From positions 405,520 to 469,519 of the forward strand of contig JAIXZW010000013.1 in the NCBI GenBank assembly GCA_027489375.1: DNA of 64,000 bases. Reading direction: 5' to 3'. This document shows positions 44,149 through 53,603 of this stretch, in pieces. Made by a program: the position numbers and the translations under genes. The notes beneath the pieces are model-generated. The model ran no database searches. It was not told the DNA's origin and saw only the letters and a list, made by a program, of their open reading frames with translations. Each line of letters begins with the position of its first letter. Within the stretch, counting starts at the first letter, position 1. Source of the stretch: Paracoccaceae bacterium. Lineage in GTDB: Bacteria > Pseudomonadota > Alphaproteobacteria > Rhodobacterales > Rhodobacteraceae.

Positions 44149-46232
44149 CGTGCGGTCTCCTTGCGCAGCATCAGAAGCGATCCGTCGGTTTGCATCACCA
44201 CGTCGAAGGGCGCGGTCACGACGGTCGAGGTTTCGCGCTCGACGATCACCGCCGGTCCCGCCACGCGGTCGCCCGCGACAAGGCTTTCGCGCGTGACGAT
44301 GCCGGTCGGAAGGGTGCGGGCCGAGGAGGGGTCGAAGACCGCCCGCGTGACCTGCGCCGCGACGGTGCGCCGGCCTTCGGTCAGGGTTGCCGGCTCGGGC
44401 GCGGGGCGTTCGTCGGCGGCTTTGACCGAAAGCGTCACGATCTCGATTTCCAGCCCGGACAGACCGTCGATCGCCCGTCCGAAGAAGCGGGCATAAGCGT
44501 CGAGGAAGCGCGTGCGGATCAGGTCGATATCATCGGCGGCAAAGGGGCGGTCGGGCAGAGGGACGGGGATTTCCCAGCCCTGACCGCGATAGCGCATGAA
44601 GGCCGTGATCTCGCAGAGGATCGCGCCGTGCGTGCCTTGGCGGACGAAGCCTTCGGCACTGGCCCTCAGACCGGCGACAAGCGCGTTCATCGCCTCCGCG
44701 TCGAAGGAGGACAGCCCGACGATGCGCGAGGCGAGGGATTCATATCCGAACGGCGCCTTGAGAAAGCCGATGGCAGAGCCGACACCCGCGCCGGACGGGA
44801 TAAGGCAGCGGTCAATGCCCAGCTTTTCGCAAAGCCGCGCCGCGTGCAGCGGGGCTGCGCCGCCAAAAGCGACCATGATGTTGTCCGAGATGTTCTTGCC
44901 GTTTTCCACCGCGTGGACGCGGGCCGCATTGGCCATGTTCTCGTCCACGACCTCGCCGATCCCGAAAGCTGCGGCCTCTGTGTCGAGCGAGAGGCGGTCG
45001 CCCACGTCGCGGCGGATCGCGGATTGCGCGGCCGTCACCGAGAGCTTGATCGCGCCGCCGGCGAAGTTGTCGGGGTCGAGTTTGCCGAGCACGAGATCGG
45101 AGTCGGTGATCGCGGGACGCAAGCCGCCGCGCTGGTAGCAGGCAGGGCCGGGTTCGGAGGCGGCGCTCTCCGGCCCCGTCTGTATCCGCCCCATCGCATC
45201 GACCCAGGCGATGGATCCGCCACCCGCGCCGATTTCGATCATCTCGATCACGGGAATGGAAATCGGCATTCCCGAGCCTTTGGCGAAGCGCGTGGTGCGG
45301 GCGACTTCGAAAGAGCGGGCGGTTTTTGGGGCGAAATCCTCGATCAGGCAGATCTTGGCGGTGGTGCCGCCCATGTCGTAGCTGACGACCTTTTGCAGTC
45401 CGAAGCGCCGTGCCACGTCGGCGGCGAAGATCGCGCCGCCTGCGGGGCCGCTTTCCACCAGCCGGACGGGGAATTCGGCAGCGGTTTCGACCGAAACCAG
45501 CCCGCCGCCGGAATGGATCATGAAGACGGGACAGGCCGCGCCCCGTTCGGCAAGCCGCACCTGAAGCCGGTCGAGGTAGCTTGCCATCTGCGGGCGGACA
45601 TAGGCGTTGGCGCAGACCGTGTTGAACCGTTCGAATTCGCGCATTTGCGGCGAGACTTCGGACGAGATCGAAACCGGCACATCGACCCGCGCCGAGATGA
45701 TGGCACGGGCGCGCCGTTCGTGATCGGGGTTGAGGTAGGAATGGATGAAGCCGATGGCGACCGCGCCATAGCCGCCCGCCGCGATGCGGTCTGCGATGGC
45801 GTGAAGGCCCGCCTCGTCCAGAGGTGCGAGTTCGTTGCCCTGCGCGCCGATGCGGCCCGCGACGGTGAAACGGTCCTCGCGCGGGACGAGCGGGGCGGGA
45901 AGGGTCAGGTTGAGGTCATATTGGTCGAAGCGGCTTTCGGTCCGCATCTCGATCACGTCGCGGAACCCTTCGGTCGTCACGAAAGCGGTCCGCGCTCCGC
46001 GCCGTTCGATCAGCGCATTGGTGGCAAGGGTGGTGCCGTGGATGACGATGTCGAGGTCGCCGTAGCCAAGCGCCGCTTCGGACAGCACGATATCCATGCC
46101 GTCGAGGATCGCCTGTTCGGGGGCGGTGTAATTGGTCAGAACCTTGGTCGAGAACATCCTGCCGCGACAGTCGAGCGCGATGTCGGTGAAGGTGCCGCCG
46201 ATATCGGCGCCCAGTCTGATGGAAGAGGTCAT
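44145..46232 (-). CDS. hyuA: Hydantoinase A/oxoprolinase-type subunit (HyuA)
   Basis: A 695-residue ATPase subunit of the hydantoinase/oxoprolinase family. N-terminal ASKHA-type motif RLGADIGGTFTDIAL, then HGTTLATNALIERRG, the metal/phosphate segment YDMGGTTAKICLIED and EIGAGGGSIAWVDAMG. With HyuB it should hydrolyse an N-acyl ring (5-oxoproline, hydantoin or N-methylhydantoin) using ATP. ATG 46232 overlaps the stop of the preceding ThDP enzyme by ATGA. The open frame runs on upstream as a shadow. Confidence 0.92.
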   Translation of the reverse strand: MTSSIRLGADIGGTFTDIALDCRGRMFSTKVLTNYTAPEQAILDGMDIVLSEAALGYGDLDIVIHGTTLATNALIERRGARTAFVTTEGFRDVIEMRTESRFDQYDLNLTLPAPLVPREDRFTVAGRIGAQGNELAPLDEAGLHAIADRIAAGGYGAVAIGFIHSYLNPDHERRARAIISARVDVPVSISSEVSPQMREFERFNTVCANAYVRPQMASYLDRLQVRLAERGAACPVFMIHSGGGLVSVETAAEFPVRLVESGPAGGAIFAADVARRFGLQKVVSYDMGGTTAKICLIEDFAPKTARSFEVARTTRFAKGSGMPISIPVIEMIEIGAGGGSIAWVDAMGRIQTGPESAASEPGPACYQRGGLRPAITDSDLVLGKLDPDNFAGGAIKLSVTAAQSAIRRDVGDRLSLDTEAAAFGIGEVVDENMANAARVHAVENGKNISDNIMVAFGGAAPLHAARLCEKLGIDRCLIPSGAGVGSAIGFLKAPFGYESLASRIVGLSSFDAEAMNALVAGLRASAEGFVRQGTHGAILCEITAFMRYRGQGWEIPVPLPDRPFAADDIDLIRTRFLDAYARFFGRAIDGLSGLEIEIVTLSVKAADERPAPEPATLTEGRRTVAAQVTRAVFDPSSARTLPTGIVTRESLVAGDRVAGPAVIVERETSTVVTAPFDVVMQTDGSLLMLRKETAR

Positions 46233-47896
46233 CGTCCGTCTTTCTTCGCAAGCGCCGCCGCACGGATCTGGCTGAGTGTCATGCGCGGGGTCAGCGCCTC
46301 GGCCGAGATGTCGAGGTCGAGCACCGCACCCGTCTCCGATGCCATCGCACGGGCAAAGGCGGCAGGGAAATCCTGCGTGGTCGCGACACGTTCGGCATGG
46401 AAGCCGTAGGCGCGTGCAAGGGCGACGAAATCGGGGTTGACCATATCGGTGCCGGAGACGCGCACGGGATATTCCCGTTCCTGATGGGCGCGGATGGTGC
46501 CGTAGATGCCGTTGTTCAGGATCAGGACGATGGGTTGCGCTCCATATTGCAGCGCGGTCGCCAATTCCTGGCAGTTCATCTGGAAGTCGCCGTCCCCGGC
46601 GAAGCAGACCACCGTCCGCGCCGGATCGGCGATCTTGGCGGCTATCGCGGCGGGCAGGCCGTAGCCCATCGCCCCCGATTGCGGGGCGAGCAGCCGCGCC
46701 TTGGGGCCGAATTTGTAGAACTTGTTGGGCCAGACGGTGAAGTTCCCCGCGCCGTTCGTCAGGATCGCATCCTCGGGCAGGACATCGCGCAGATGCGCCG
46801 TCGCCACCCCCATGTCGACGGGAGAGGGCAACGGGCCGAGGTCGAAGCCCGCCTCCCAATCGGCGCGCGCCCTGGCCCGCCAGTCGGCCCATGCGCCCGA
46901 TACCGGCAGAAGCGCTGCGGCAAAAGCATTCGGTCCCGCATGGATGCCAAGCGCGGGCTGGTAGATCTTGCCGATCTCGCGGTCGGAACCGTGGACGTGG
47001 ATCAGCACCTGTTGCGGCACCGGCACGGAGAGGAGGGTATAGCCATCGGTCGTCATCTCGCCGAAGCGGACGTTGATGGCGAGGATCACATCCGCCTGCG
47101 TCAGAAGGCGCTTGACGTTGGCGGGCATGCCCACCCCCGCTTCGCCGGAATAGACGGGGGAATGGTTGTCGAACTGGTCCTGATAGCGGAAGGCGGCGAT
47201 GACGGGGATGTCGCTGGCTTCGGCAAAGCTTTGCAGCGCGGCCTGTCCCGCTTCGGTCCAGTTGCAGCCGCCCATCAGGATCAGCGGCCGCTTCGCCGCG
47301 GCAAGCAGCGCCCGCGCATCGGACAGGGCGGCGGCTTCGGGTGCCGCTTCGGCGATCCGTGCGGGAGATTTCAGTGGCTGTGCATCGGTCAGGCTGGTCA
47401 GCATGTCTTCGGGCAGGGCCACGACCACGGGACCGGGACGGCCGGTCGTCGCCGCGACCCAAGCCCTGCCGAGGATTTCGGGGATGCGGTTTACATCGTC
47501 GATTTCGACCGCCCATTTCGCCATCGTGCCGAAGACGGCGCGGTAGTCGATTTCCTGAAACGCCTCGCGTCCGATCATATCGGTGCCGACCTGTCCGACA
47601 AAGACGATCATCGGCGCGGAATCCTGCATGGCGGTGTGGATGCCGATGGCGGCATTTGTCACTCCCGGTCCGCGTGTGACCATGCAGATGCCGGGGCTGC
47701 GGGTCAGCTTGCCGAAGGCTGCGGCCATGAAGGCGGCGCCGCCTTCGTTGCGGCAGTTGATGAAATCGAGCCGCCCCTTCGTGTCGTGCAGCGCGTCGAG
47801 CACCGCCAGATAGCTTTCCCCCGGCACGCCGAATGCCTTGGTCGCGCCAAGCGCCACGAGGCTTTCCACCAGAACCTGCCCGCCGTTCCTGCCCAT
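46229..47896 (-). CDS. Thiamine pyrophosphate-dependent enzyme (acetolactate-synthase family)
   Basis: A 555-residue ThDP enzyme with the usual three domains: pyrimidine-binding (AFGVPGESYLAVLDAL; INCRNEGGAAFMAAAFGKLT, catalytic Glu), a central Rossmann domain, and pyrophosphate-binding (FAGDGDFQMNCQELATALQYGAQPIVLILNNGIYGT, the GDG...N motif). It could be a carboligase or a 2-keto acid decarboxylase. First gene of the operon. AAGGA lies eight bases before ATG 47896; the ATG at 47902, two codons earlier, is too close to it. The substrate is not evident. Confidence 0.9.
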   Translation of the reverse strand: MGRNGGQVLVESLVALGATKAFGVPGESYLAVLDALHDTKGRLDFINCRNEGGAAFMAAAFGKLTRSPGICMVTRGPGVTNAAIGIHTAMQDSAPMIVFVGQVGTDMIGREAFQEIDYRAVFGTMAKWAVEIDDVNRIPEILGRAWVAATTGRPGPVVVALPEDMLTSLTDAQPLKSPARIAEAAPEAAALSDARALLAAAKRPLILMGGCNWTEAGQAALQSFAEASDIPVIAAFRYQDQFDNHSPVYSGEAGVGMPANVKRLLTQADVILAINVRFGEMTTDGYTLLSVPVPQQVLIHVHGSDREIGKIYQPALGIHAGPNAFAAALLPVSGAWADWRARARADWEAGFDLGPLPSPVDMGVATAHLRDVLPEDAILTNGAGNFTVWPNKFYKFGPKARLLAPQSGAMGYGLPAAIAAKIADPARTVVCFAGDGDFQMNCQELATALQYGAQPIVLILNNGIYGTIRAHQEREYPVRVSGTDMVNPDFVALARAYGFHAERVATTQDFPAAFARAMASETGAVLDLDISAEALTPRMTLSQIRAAALAKKDGR

Positions 47897-47902
47897 CGCC
47901 AT

Positions 47903-48303
47903 AGTCCTTGTCTTGTCGGCATGCCTGCCTGCGGTGAATAGACCGCTGCCAGCATATTGCCGACCCCGGGCGGCGCGGAAAACAAAGATCGCAGCGGGAA
48001 AGGAAAGAATTTCTTTTTCCGCGCGCCGCCCTGAATCGGCGGGCGGCTATTGCTTGTTTTTCCTTATTTTCCGGTGTTCGTTGTGGCGTGTATGGCAGGT
48101 CACTGCCACTGGAAGGAAAGCGTGTCTTTCGCCCGTCCCCACTGGCTTCGGCCTTGGGGCATTGCGAGACGGATTGTCCACAGTTTCGGGAAAATCCCGC
48201 GCACTCGTGCGAATTGCGAAACAATGTCATTATTTTGCCCGATTTCGCGGGCTTTCGTAACCGTGCCGGTGTGTGTCGGCGTGTGGTTAAGTGGTTCGCG
48301 TTT
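47903..48303. other. Divergent promoter region between catabolic operon and RTX gene
   Basis: No gene is seen. The middle (about 47980-48080) is AT-richer, with a GAAAGAA-TTTCTTT dyad. A perfect inverted repeat TGGCAG-GTCA-CTGCCA lies at 48093-48108. Promoters for the minus operon and the plus RTX gene must be here. Confidence 0.5.
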
Positions 48304-51300
48304 ATGGCGGTTTATACCTTCGTCGGCATTCCTGCATCGCAGTTGATCGTCAGTGGTGGCGGTTCGCTGGCGGTGGGTTCGAATGCGATGATTGCTTCGG
48401 ATTTCTCGGTCGGCACGCTCGGGTTGACGTTCCAGATCACCGATGACGACACGTTTTTCGGTGGCAGCAGCACGACCCCGCTTGACGCCACGCAGCAAAC
48501 CGCCGTCGTCACCGACCCGGGCGGGGCCGCCGTGGCCAGCGGGACGGCGCGTCTGGGTCAGGCGATCACCTTCGGGAATGGCGTCAGCACCGTCACGCTG
48601 TATCAGGTTTACGTCAACGGCACGCTGGTCGGCTATGTGTCCGGCACGGACCTGCAACCGGGCATCACGGCGACGGTGACGGGAATCGTCGAAACGGGGG
48701 CAACCACGGTCGGTTACGCCTCGATCGTCAACCAGACCTTCAACCAGACCGCCGCGAACACGATGATCGGTGGCAACGGCGGGGACAGCATCAGTTCGGG
48801 CGACGGCGGCGACACGATCACCGCCTATGACGGCAACGATACGATCAATGCCGGCGCCGGAAACGACTATGTCTCGGCGGTTGGCGGGGATGACCGCTTC
48901 ATCGTGGTGACGGGCGATGGCAACGACACCTTTTTCGGCGGCACGAACGCCGTGGGCGGCGCGGGCGACAGGATCGACGCCACGGCAATCACGACGGGTG
49001 TCAGCATCACCATGTCGGGGGCGGGGTCGGGCACGCTGGTGCAGGGGACCAACACCGACAGTTTCTTCGAGATCGAACAGTTCCTGCTTGGGACGGGCAA
49101 CGACAGCTTCGCCGGAAGCAACGGCGCGGACTTCGTGGCGCTGGATGCGGGCAATGATTCCGCGACTGGCGGGGCGGGGGCGGATTCGCTTTACGGCGGG
49201 ACCGGCAACGACAGTCTGACCGGCGGCACGGAGGGCGATCTTCTGTCGGGCGGGACAGGAGACGACCGCTTCGTGATCGGGGCCAATGACGGGGCCGACA
49301 CGATCCAGGGCGATACGGGCGGCGAGGTTGCGGGCGACATCCTCGATTTTTCGTCAAATGCGGCGAACATCTCGCTGACGCTTGCGGCAGGCACGGAGGG
49401 GAGCTTCGTCAACGGCGGCCAGACGAGCAGCTTCAGCGGGATCGAAAGCATCCTGTTCGGCGCGGGCAACGACACGATCAACGCATCCGCGCTGACAGGC
49501 GGGGTCACGCTTGACAGCGGGGCCGCGAACGACAGCATACAGGGTTCGGCAGGCAACGATCTTCTGATCGGCGGCGCGGGCAACGACACCGTGCTTGGCA
49601 ACGGCGGCGACGACACGGTCCGTGGCGGCACGGGGAGCGACAGCCTTGCCGGTGGCACGGGCAATGACCTGCTGGATTATTCGGATGCCACCGCAGCCGT
49701 TTCGGTCAACCTCGGGACGGGGGCGGTCGCGGGCGGGGCGCTTGGCGATATCATCGGCGGGTTCGAGAACCTGATCGGCTCTACGCTCAACGACACTTTG
49801 ACGGGATCGGTCGACGCCAACATCCTGTGGGGTTCGGACGGCAACGACAGCATCGCGGCGGGTGCGGCGAACGACACGGTTTACGGCGGCCTTGGCAACG
49901 AGACGTTGCGCGGCGAGGACGGGGCCGATGTGCTGTGGGGCGAAGCGGGCAACGACACGCTGTTCGGCGGGTTGGGCAATGACCGGCTATACGGCGGCCC
50001 GGGGCCGGATTCGCTTTCGGGCGAGGACGGCGACGACACGTTCTACCTTGAAAGCGGCGGGGGGGCCGAAACCGTTTCGGGCGGGGAAACCGGCGAAACC
50101 GGCGGCGACATCATCGACACCACGTCGACCGCGTCACGCTTTACGGTGAACTTCCTGTCCGCCGAAAGCGGAACGATGAGCGACGGCACGACATCGGCTA
50201 GCTTTTCGCAGATCGAGAAGCTGTTCCTCGGCGCGGGCAACGACACGGTCAACGGCAACGTCGGAAACGAATGGCTGAACACCGGAGCGGGGAACGATTC
50301 CGTCTTTGCCAATGCAGGCACCGATTACGCCGAGCTTGGCGGCGGCGATGACCGGATGGCAGGCGGAACCGGCAACGACACCGCCTATGGGGGTGAGGGC
50401 AGCGATACGCTTGCCGGCAACGAGGACTCCGACCAGATTTACGGCGGCGGGGGCGGCGACTCGCTTGACGGGGGGGACGGGGACGACACGCTTGACGGCG
50501 GGGTGGGCAACGACACCTTCGGCGGCGGGGTGGGCGACGACTCCATCCTCGCGGGGGATGGCGACGATACGGCCGCCGCGAGCGGCGGGCTTGATATCCT
50601 TGACGGCGGGGTGGGCAACGACCGCCTTTCGGCGGGGACCGGCAACGACACCGTCTATGGCGGGGTTGGCGACGATCTGCTGGCGGGCAACGAGGATGAC
50701 GACCTTCTCGACGCGGGTGGCGGCAACGACTCGCTCGATGGCGGGACGGGGAACGATACGCTGCTGGGCGGCGCGGGGGCCGATACCTTTGGCGGGGCGG
50801 GCGGTGACGACAGCATCGACACCGGCGATGGTGCCGACAGGGTCTCGGCCAGTTTCGGCAATGACACCCTGCTTGGCGGCGAGGGGGCGGACACCCTTTC
50901 CGGAAACGAGGACAACGACCTGATCACCGGCGGGATCGACAACGATTCCCTTGATGGCGGGACAGGCGACGACACGCTGGCCGGCGAAAGCGGCGACGAC
51001 AGCTTTGCGGGCGGCGCGGGGAATGACAGCATCCTCGGCTCTGACGGCGCGGATTCGGTTCGTGCGGATGCCGGCAACGATACGATCCTTGGCGGGGCGG
51101 GTGCCGACACGGTCTTCGGCAGCGATGGCAGCGACCTTGTCCACGGCGAGGACGGGGACGATGTCATCAACACCCGCCCGACGCTGGGCCTACCCGACAT
51201 CGGCTATCCCGGCGTCTTTACCGGCGACAGCGCACCGCTCGACGATCTGGACACGGTCTATGGCGGCGCGGGGAATGACTCGGCCCTGACGGGCGACGAT

Positions 51301-52653
51301 GCCGACCTCGTCTATGGCGGGAGCGGCGACGACACACTCGACGCGGGCTATGACGCGGATACGGTTCTGGGCGAAACCGGCAATGACAGCATTGCGGGGA
51401 ACGAGGGCGCGGACAGCATCGACGGCGGTGATGGCGACGACATCGTGTATGGCGGCACATTCCCGTCCGAAACCGATGTGACGCTGATCACCGACGACAC
51501 CGACCTTACCCCTACCAACGAGCTGGACAGTCTTTACGGCGGCGCCGGAAACGACACGCTTTTCGGGGCGGATGATGCCGACCTCGTTTCCGGCGGGATC
51601 GGGAATGACAGTGTCGACGGCGGGATCGACAACGACAGCCTGCTGGGCGACGGGGGCGACGACATCCTGTCCGGCGGGCAGGGCAACGATGTCCTGAGCG
51701 GCGGCGCGGGCAACGACACGCTTTACGGCGGCGCAGGCGGCAACGTCTTTACCCTGACAGCGGGCGGCGGGGCGGACCAGATCGCGGATTTCCAGCGTGG
51801 CACGGCGGCGGGCGGAACGGCGGCGATCGACCGCATCGACGCTTCTGCGTTGAGCGATGCGCAGGGAAATCCGATCGACTGGGCCGATGTCACCATCACG
51901 GATGACGGGGCGGGTAATGCGGTCCTGACCTTTCCGATGGGCGAAAGGATCGTGCTTCAGGGTGTTTCGCCCGCGTCCGTCACCGGCAAGTACAATCTTT
52001 ATCGCATCGGCGTGCCCTGTTTCACCGCAGGCACGCTGATCCTGACGGAACGGGGCGAACGGCCCGTCGAAAGCCTGCTGCCGGGGGACCGGGTCGTCAC
52101 GCTGGACGGCGGGCTTCAGCCGGTCATCTGGGCAGGCGGCAGGCATCTGGACCGCGCCGCGCTCGAGCGTGAACCACTGCTCCGGCCGGTCGTGATCCGC
52201 GACGGGGCATTGGGCAACCGTGGCGACGTGCTCGTTTCCCCCAACCACGCCGTTCTGGCGCGGCTCGACGGGCGGGAAATGCTGGTTCGGGCGGGGCACC
52301 TTGCCGCAAGCGACGACAACCGCTTCCGTGTGGCACGCGGCAAGAAGCAGGTGACATATCACCATATCCTGCTGGCGGGCCATGCCATCGTCTTTGCGAG
52401 CGGCATGGCGACCGAAACGCTCTATCCCGGCAGGGTGGCGATAGCGGCGCTCGGCGCGGCGGCGGTGGCGGATATCGGGGACTGTTTCCCGGCCTTGCGC
52501 CCTGCCCTGCTGGGTCTTGTCGCAACGTCCGAGATCTACGGGCCGACCGTCCGCCCTGTCGCCCGCAAGCACGAGTTGCTGGAAGCGCGGGGCAAGGTCA
52601 GCGCCGTCCTGAGCCGCGCCGCCGCCCGCCCTGCCCTAAAGGTGGCGAGCTAG
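48304..52653 (+). CDS. RTX calcium-binding repeat protein with C-terminal Hint domain
   Basis: A 1449-residue secreted-type protein. Residues 1-150 (MAVYTFVGIPASQLIVSGGG...) are a non-repeat domain. RTX nonapeptides fill about residues 160-1150, broken by non-repeat linkers (DRIDATAITTGVSI; TSRFTVNFLSAESG and others). Near 1015-1030 is the INTRPTLGLPDIGYPGVF stretch I associate with rhodobacteral RTX proteins. From Cys1239 (VPCFTAGTLILTERG) comes a Hint_2 domain with SPNHAVL (His1315); it could cleave or self-modify after export. No strong ribosome site precedes ATG 48304, though this is the family start. Its stop overlaps the LytTR stop. Confidence 0.9.
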   Translation: MAVYTFVGIPASQLIVSGGGSLAVGSNAMIASDFSVGTLGLTFQITDDDTFFGGSSTTPLDATQQTAVVTDPGGAAVASGTARLGQAITFGNGVSTVTLYQVYVNGTLVGYVSGTDLQPGITATVTGIVETGATTVGYASIVNQTFNQTAANTMIGGNGGDSISSGDGGDTITAYDGNDTINAGAGNDYVSAVGGDDRFIVVTGDGNDTFFGGTNAVGGAGDRIDATAITTGVSITMSGAGSGTLVQGTNTDSFFEIEQFLLGTGNDSFAGSNGADFVALDAGNDSATGGAGADSLYGGTGNDSLTGGTEGDLLSGGTGDDRFVIGANDGADTIQGDTGGEVAGDILDFSSNAANISLTLAAGTEGSFVNGGQTSSFSGIESILFGAGNDTINASALTGGVTLDSGAANDSIQGSAGNDLLIGGAGNDTVLGNGGDDTVRGGTGSDSLAGGTGNDLLDYSDATAAVSVNLGTGAVAGGALGDIIGGFENLIGSTLNDTLTGSVDANILWGSDGNDSIAAGAANDTVYGGLGNETLRGEDGADVLWGEAGNDTLFGGLGNDRLYGGPGPDSLSGEDGDDTFYLESGGGAETVSGGETGETGGDIIDTTSTASRFTVNFLSAESGTMSDGTTSASFSQIEKLFLGAGNDTVNGNVGNEWLNTGAGNDSVFANAGTDYAELGGGDDRMAGGTGNDTAYGGEGSDTLAGNEDSDQIYGGGGGDSLDGGDGDDTLDGGVGNDTFGGGVGDDSILAGDGDDTAAASGGLDILDGGVGNDRLSAGTGNDTVYGGVGDDLLAGNEDDDLLDAGGGNDSLDGGTGNDTLLGGAGADTFGGAGGDDSIDTGDGADRVSASFGNDTLLGGEGADTLSGNEDNDLITGGIDNDSLDGGTGDDTLAGESGDDSFAGGAGNDSILGSDGADSVRADAGNDTILGGAGADTVFGSDGSDLVHGEDGDDVINTRPTLGLPDIGYPGVFTGDSAPLDDLDTVYGGAGNDSALTGDDADLVYGGSGDDTLDAGYDADTVLGETGNDSIAGNEGADSIDGGDGDDIVYGGTFPSETDVTLITDDTDLTPTNELDSLYGGAGNDTLFGADDADLVSGGIGNDSVDGGIDNDSLLGDGGDDILSGGQGNDVLSGGAGNDTLYGGAGGNVFTLTAGGGADQIADFQRGTAAGGTAAIDRIDASALSDAQGNPIDWADVTITDDGAGNAVLTFPMGERIVLQGVSPASVTGKYNLYRIGVPCFTAGTLILTERGERPVESLLPGDRVVTLDGGLQPVIWAGGRHLDRAALEREPLLRPVVIRDGALGNRGDVLVSPNHAVLARLDGREMLVRAGHLAASDDNRFRVARGKKQVTYHHILLAGHAIVFASGMATETLYPGRVAIAALGAAAVADIGDCFPALRPALLGLVATSEIYGPTVRPVARKHELLEARGKVSAVLSRAAARPALKVAS

Positions 52654-53603
52654 GCCGCACCCGCGGGGTTGGCCCAAGCGTTCATCGCCGTCTGGAAGGC
52701 GATGCGCCGTGATTGCGCGACACGCTCCGTTTCGCCCCCCGTCAGGGTGAGGGTCTGGATGCCCTTGGCGTCTTCGCCGATCTCCTCGATGGCGGAAAAG
52801 GCGACCCAGGTGGAACGGTTGACCTGAATCCCGAGGCGGAAGTCGAGTTGGGACAGGGCGTCGGACAACCGGCCCCGCGTCAGGATGCGACGCCGGTTCG
52901 TGACCACGCGCAGGTAATGATCCTCGGCCCGGATGTAGACGAGTTCGCCTTGCATCACGTCCTCGGTCCCGATGCGGACGGCGATGTCGGGCGCTTCGGG
53001 AGCCTCGGCCTCGGTCGTGGACGGGGGCGCGGCGGGAAGGGCTTCGGCCGGTTGGGGGGCGCTGCGCTGTGACGCCAGTTCGGGCGCGTCTTCGGAAAGC
53101 CGCGCGAGAAAGGCCGGATGCATCGGCGCGACGTAGCTGCCGAACATCACGTCGAGGACGAGAATGACGATCATGTCGCGGACCAGACCGTTCACCCATA
53201 CCGTCAGGTCCGCGGCATGTGGCGAACCGAGACGGTCGAGGATGAGATGCGTCGCCCCTGCCGTGACGACATAGAGGACGAGCGTGATGAAGGGGGTATA
53301 GATCACGCGGACGTAACCCCGCCGCCAGAGGAAGCCGAGCACGCCCAAAGCCACGGCGAACCAGACGAGCGTGACGGCCCCGACCAGTGCCCAGAGCACC
53401 GCCGTCGCGTATCCGACCTGACGCGCCGCCTCGACCGCGAGGCTGCCGTCGAGCAGCCCGTAGATCAGCAGGCAGCAGAGGAAGTACTTAAGGAAAACGG
53501 TGTTCAGGAGGAAGTCGCTCACCGATGTGGCGACCATCCAATAGCGTCTTCCGTCGGCGAACCTGATTTCCGCCAAGGGAACAATACCCTTCGACACACT
53601 CAT
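52650..53603 (-). CDS. Membrane-bound LytTR-family transcription regulator
   Basis: A 317-residue regulator. Four hydrophobic segments (about residues 31-55, 63-95, 100-122 and 139-158) place the N-terminal half in the membrane; a Pro/Ala/Glu-rich linker (about 165-205) leads to a LytTR DNA-binding domain (about 205-305) with GELVYIRAEDHYLRVV and FRLGIQVNRSTWVAFSAIEE. No response-regulator receiver domain is seen, so it would sense a signal through the membrane part. GGAG precedes ATG 53603. Placed between two RTX genes; it may control one or both. Confidence 0.88.
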   Translation of the reverse strand: MSVSKGIVPLAEIRFADGRRYWMVATSVSDFLLNTVFLKYFLCCLLIYGLLDGSLAVEAARQVGYATAVLWALVGAVTLVWFAVALGVLGFLWRRGYVRVIYTPFITLVLYVVTAGATHLILDRLGSPHAADLTVWVNGLVRDMIVILVLDVMFGSYVAPMHPAFLARLSEDAPELASQRSAPQPAEALPAAPPSTTEAEAPEAPDIAVRIGTEDVMQGELVYIRAEDHYLRVVTNRRRILTRGRLSDALSQLDFRLGIQVNRSTWVAFSAIEEIGEDAKGIQTLTLTGGETERVAQSRRIAFQTAMNAWANPAGAA

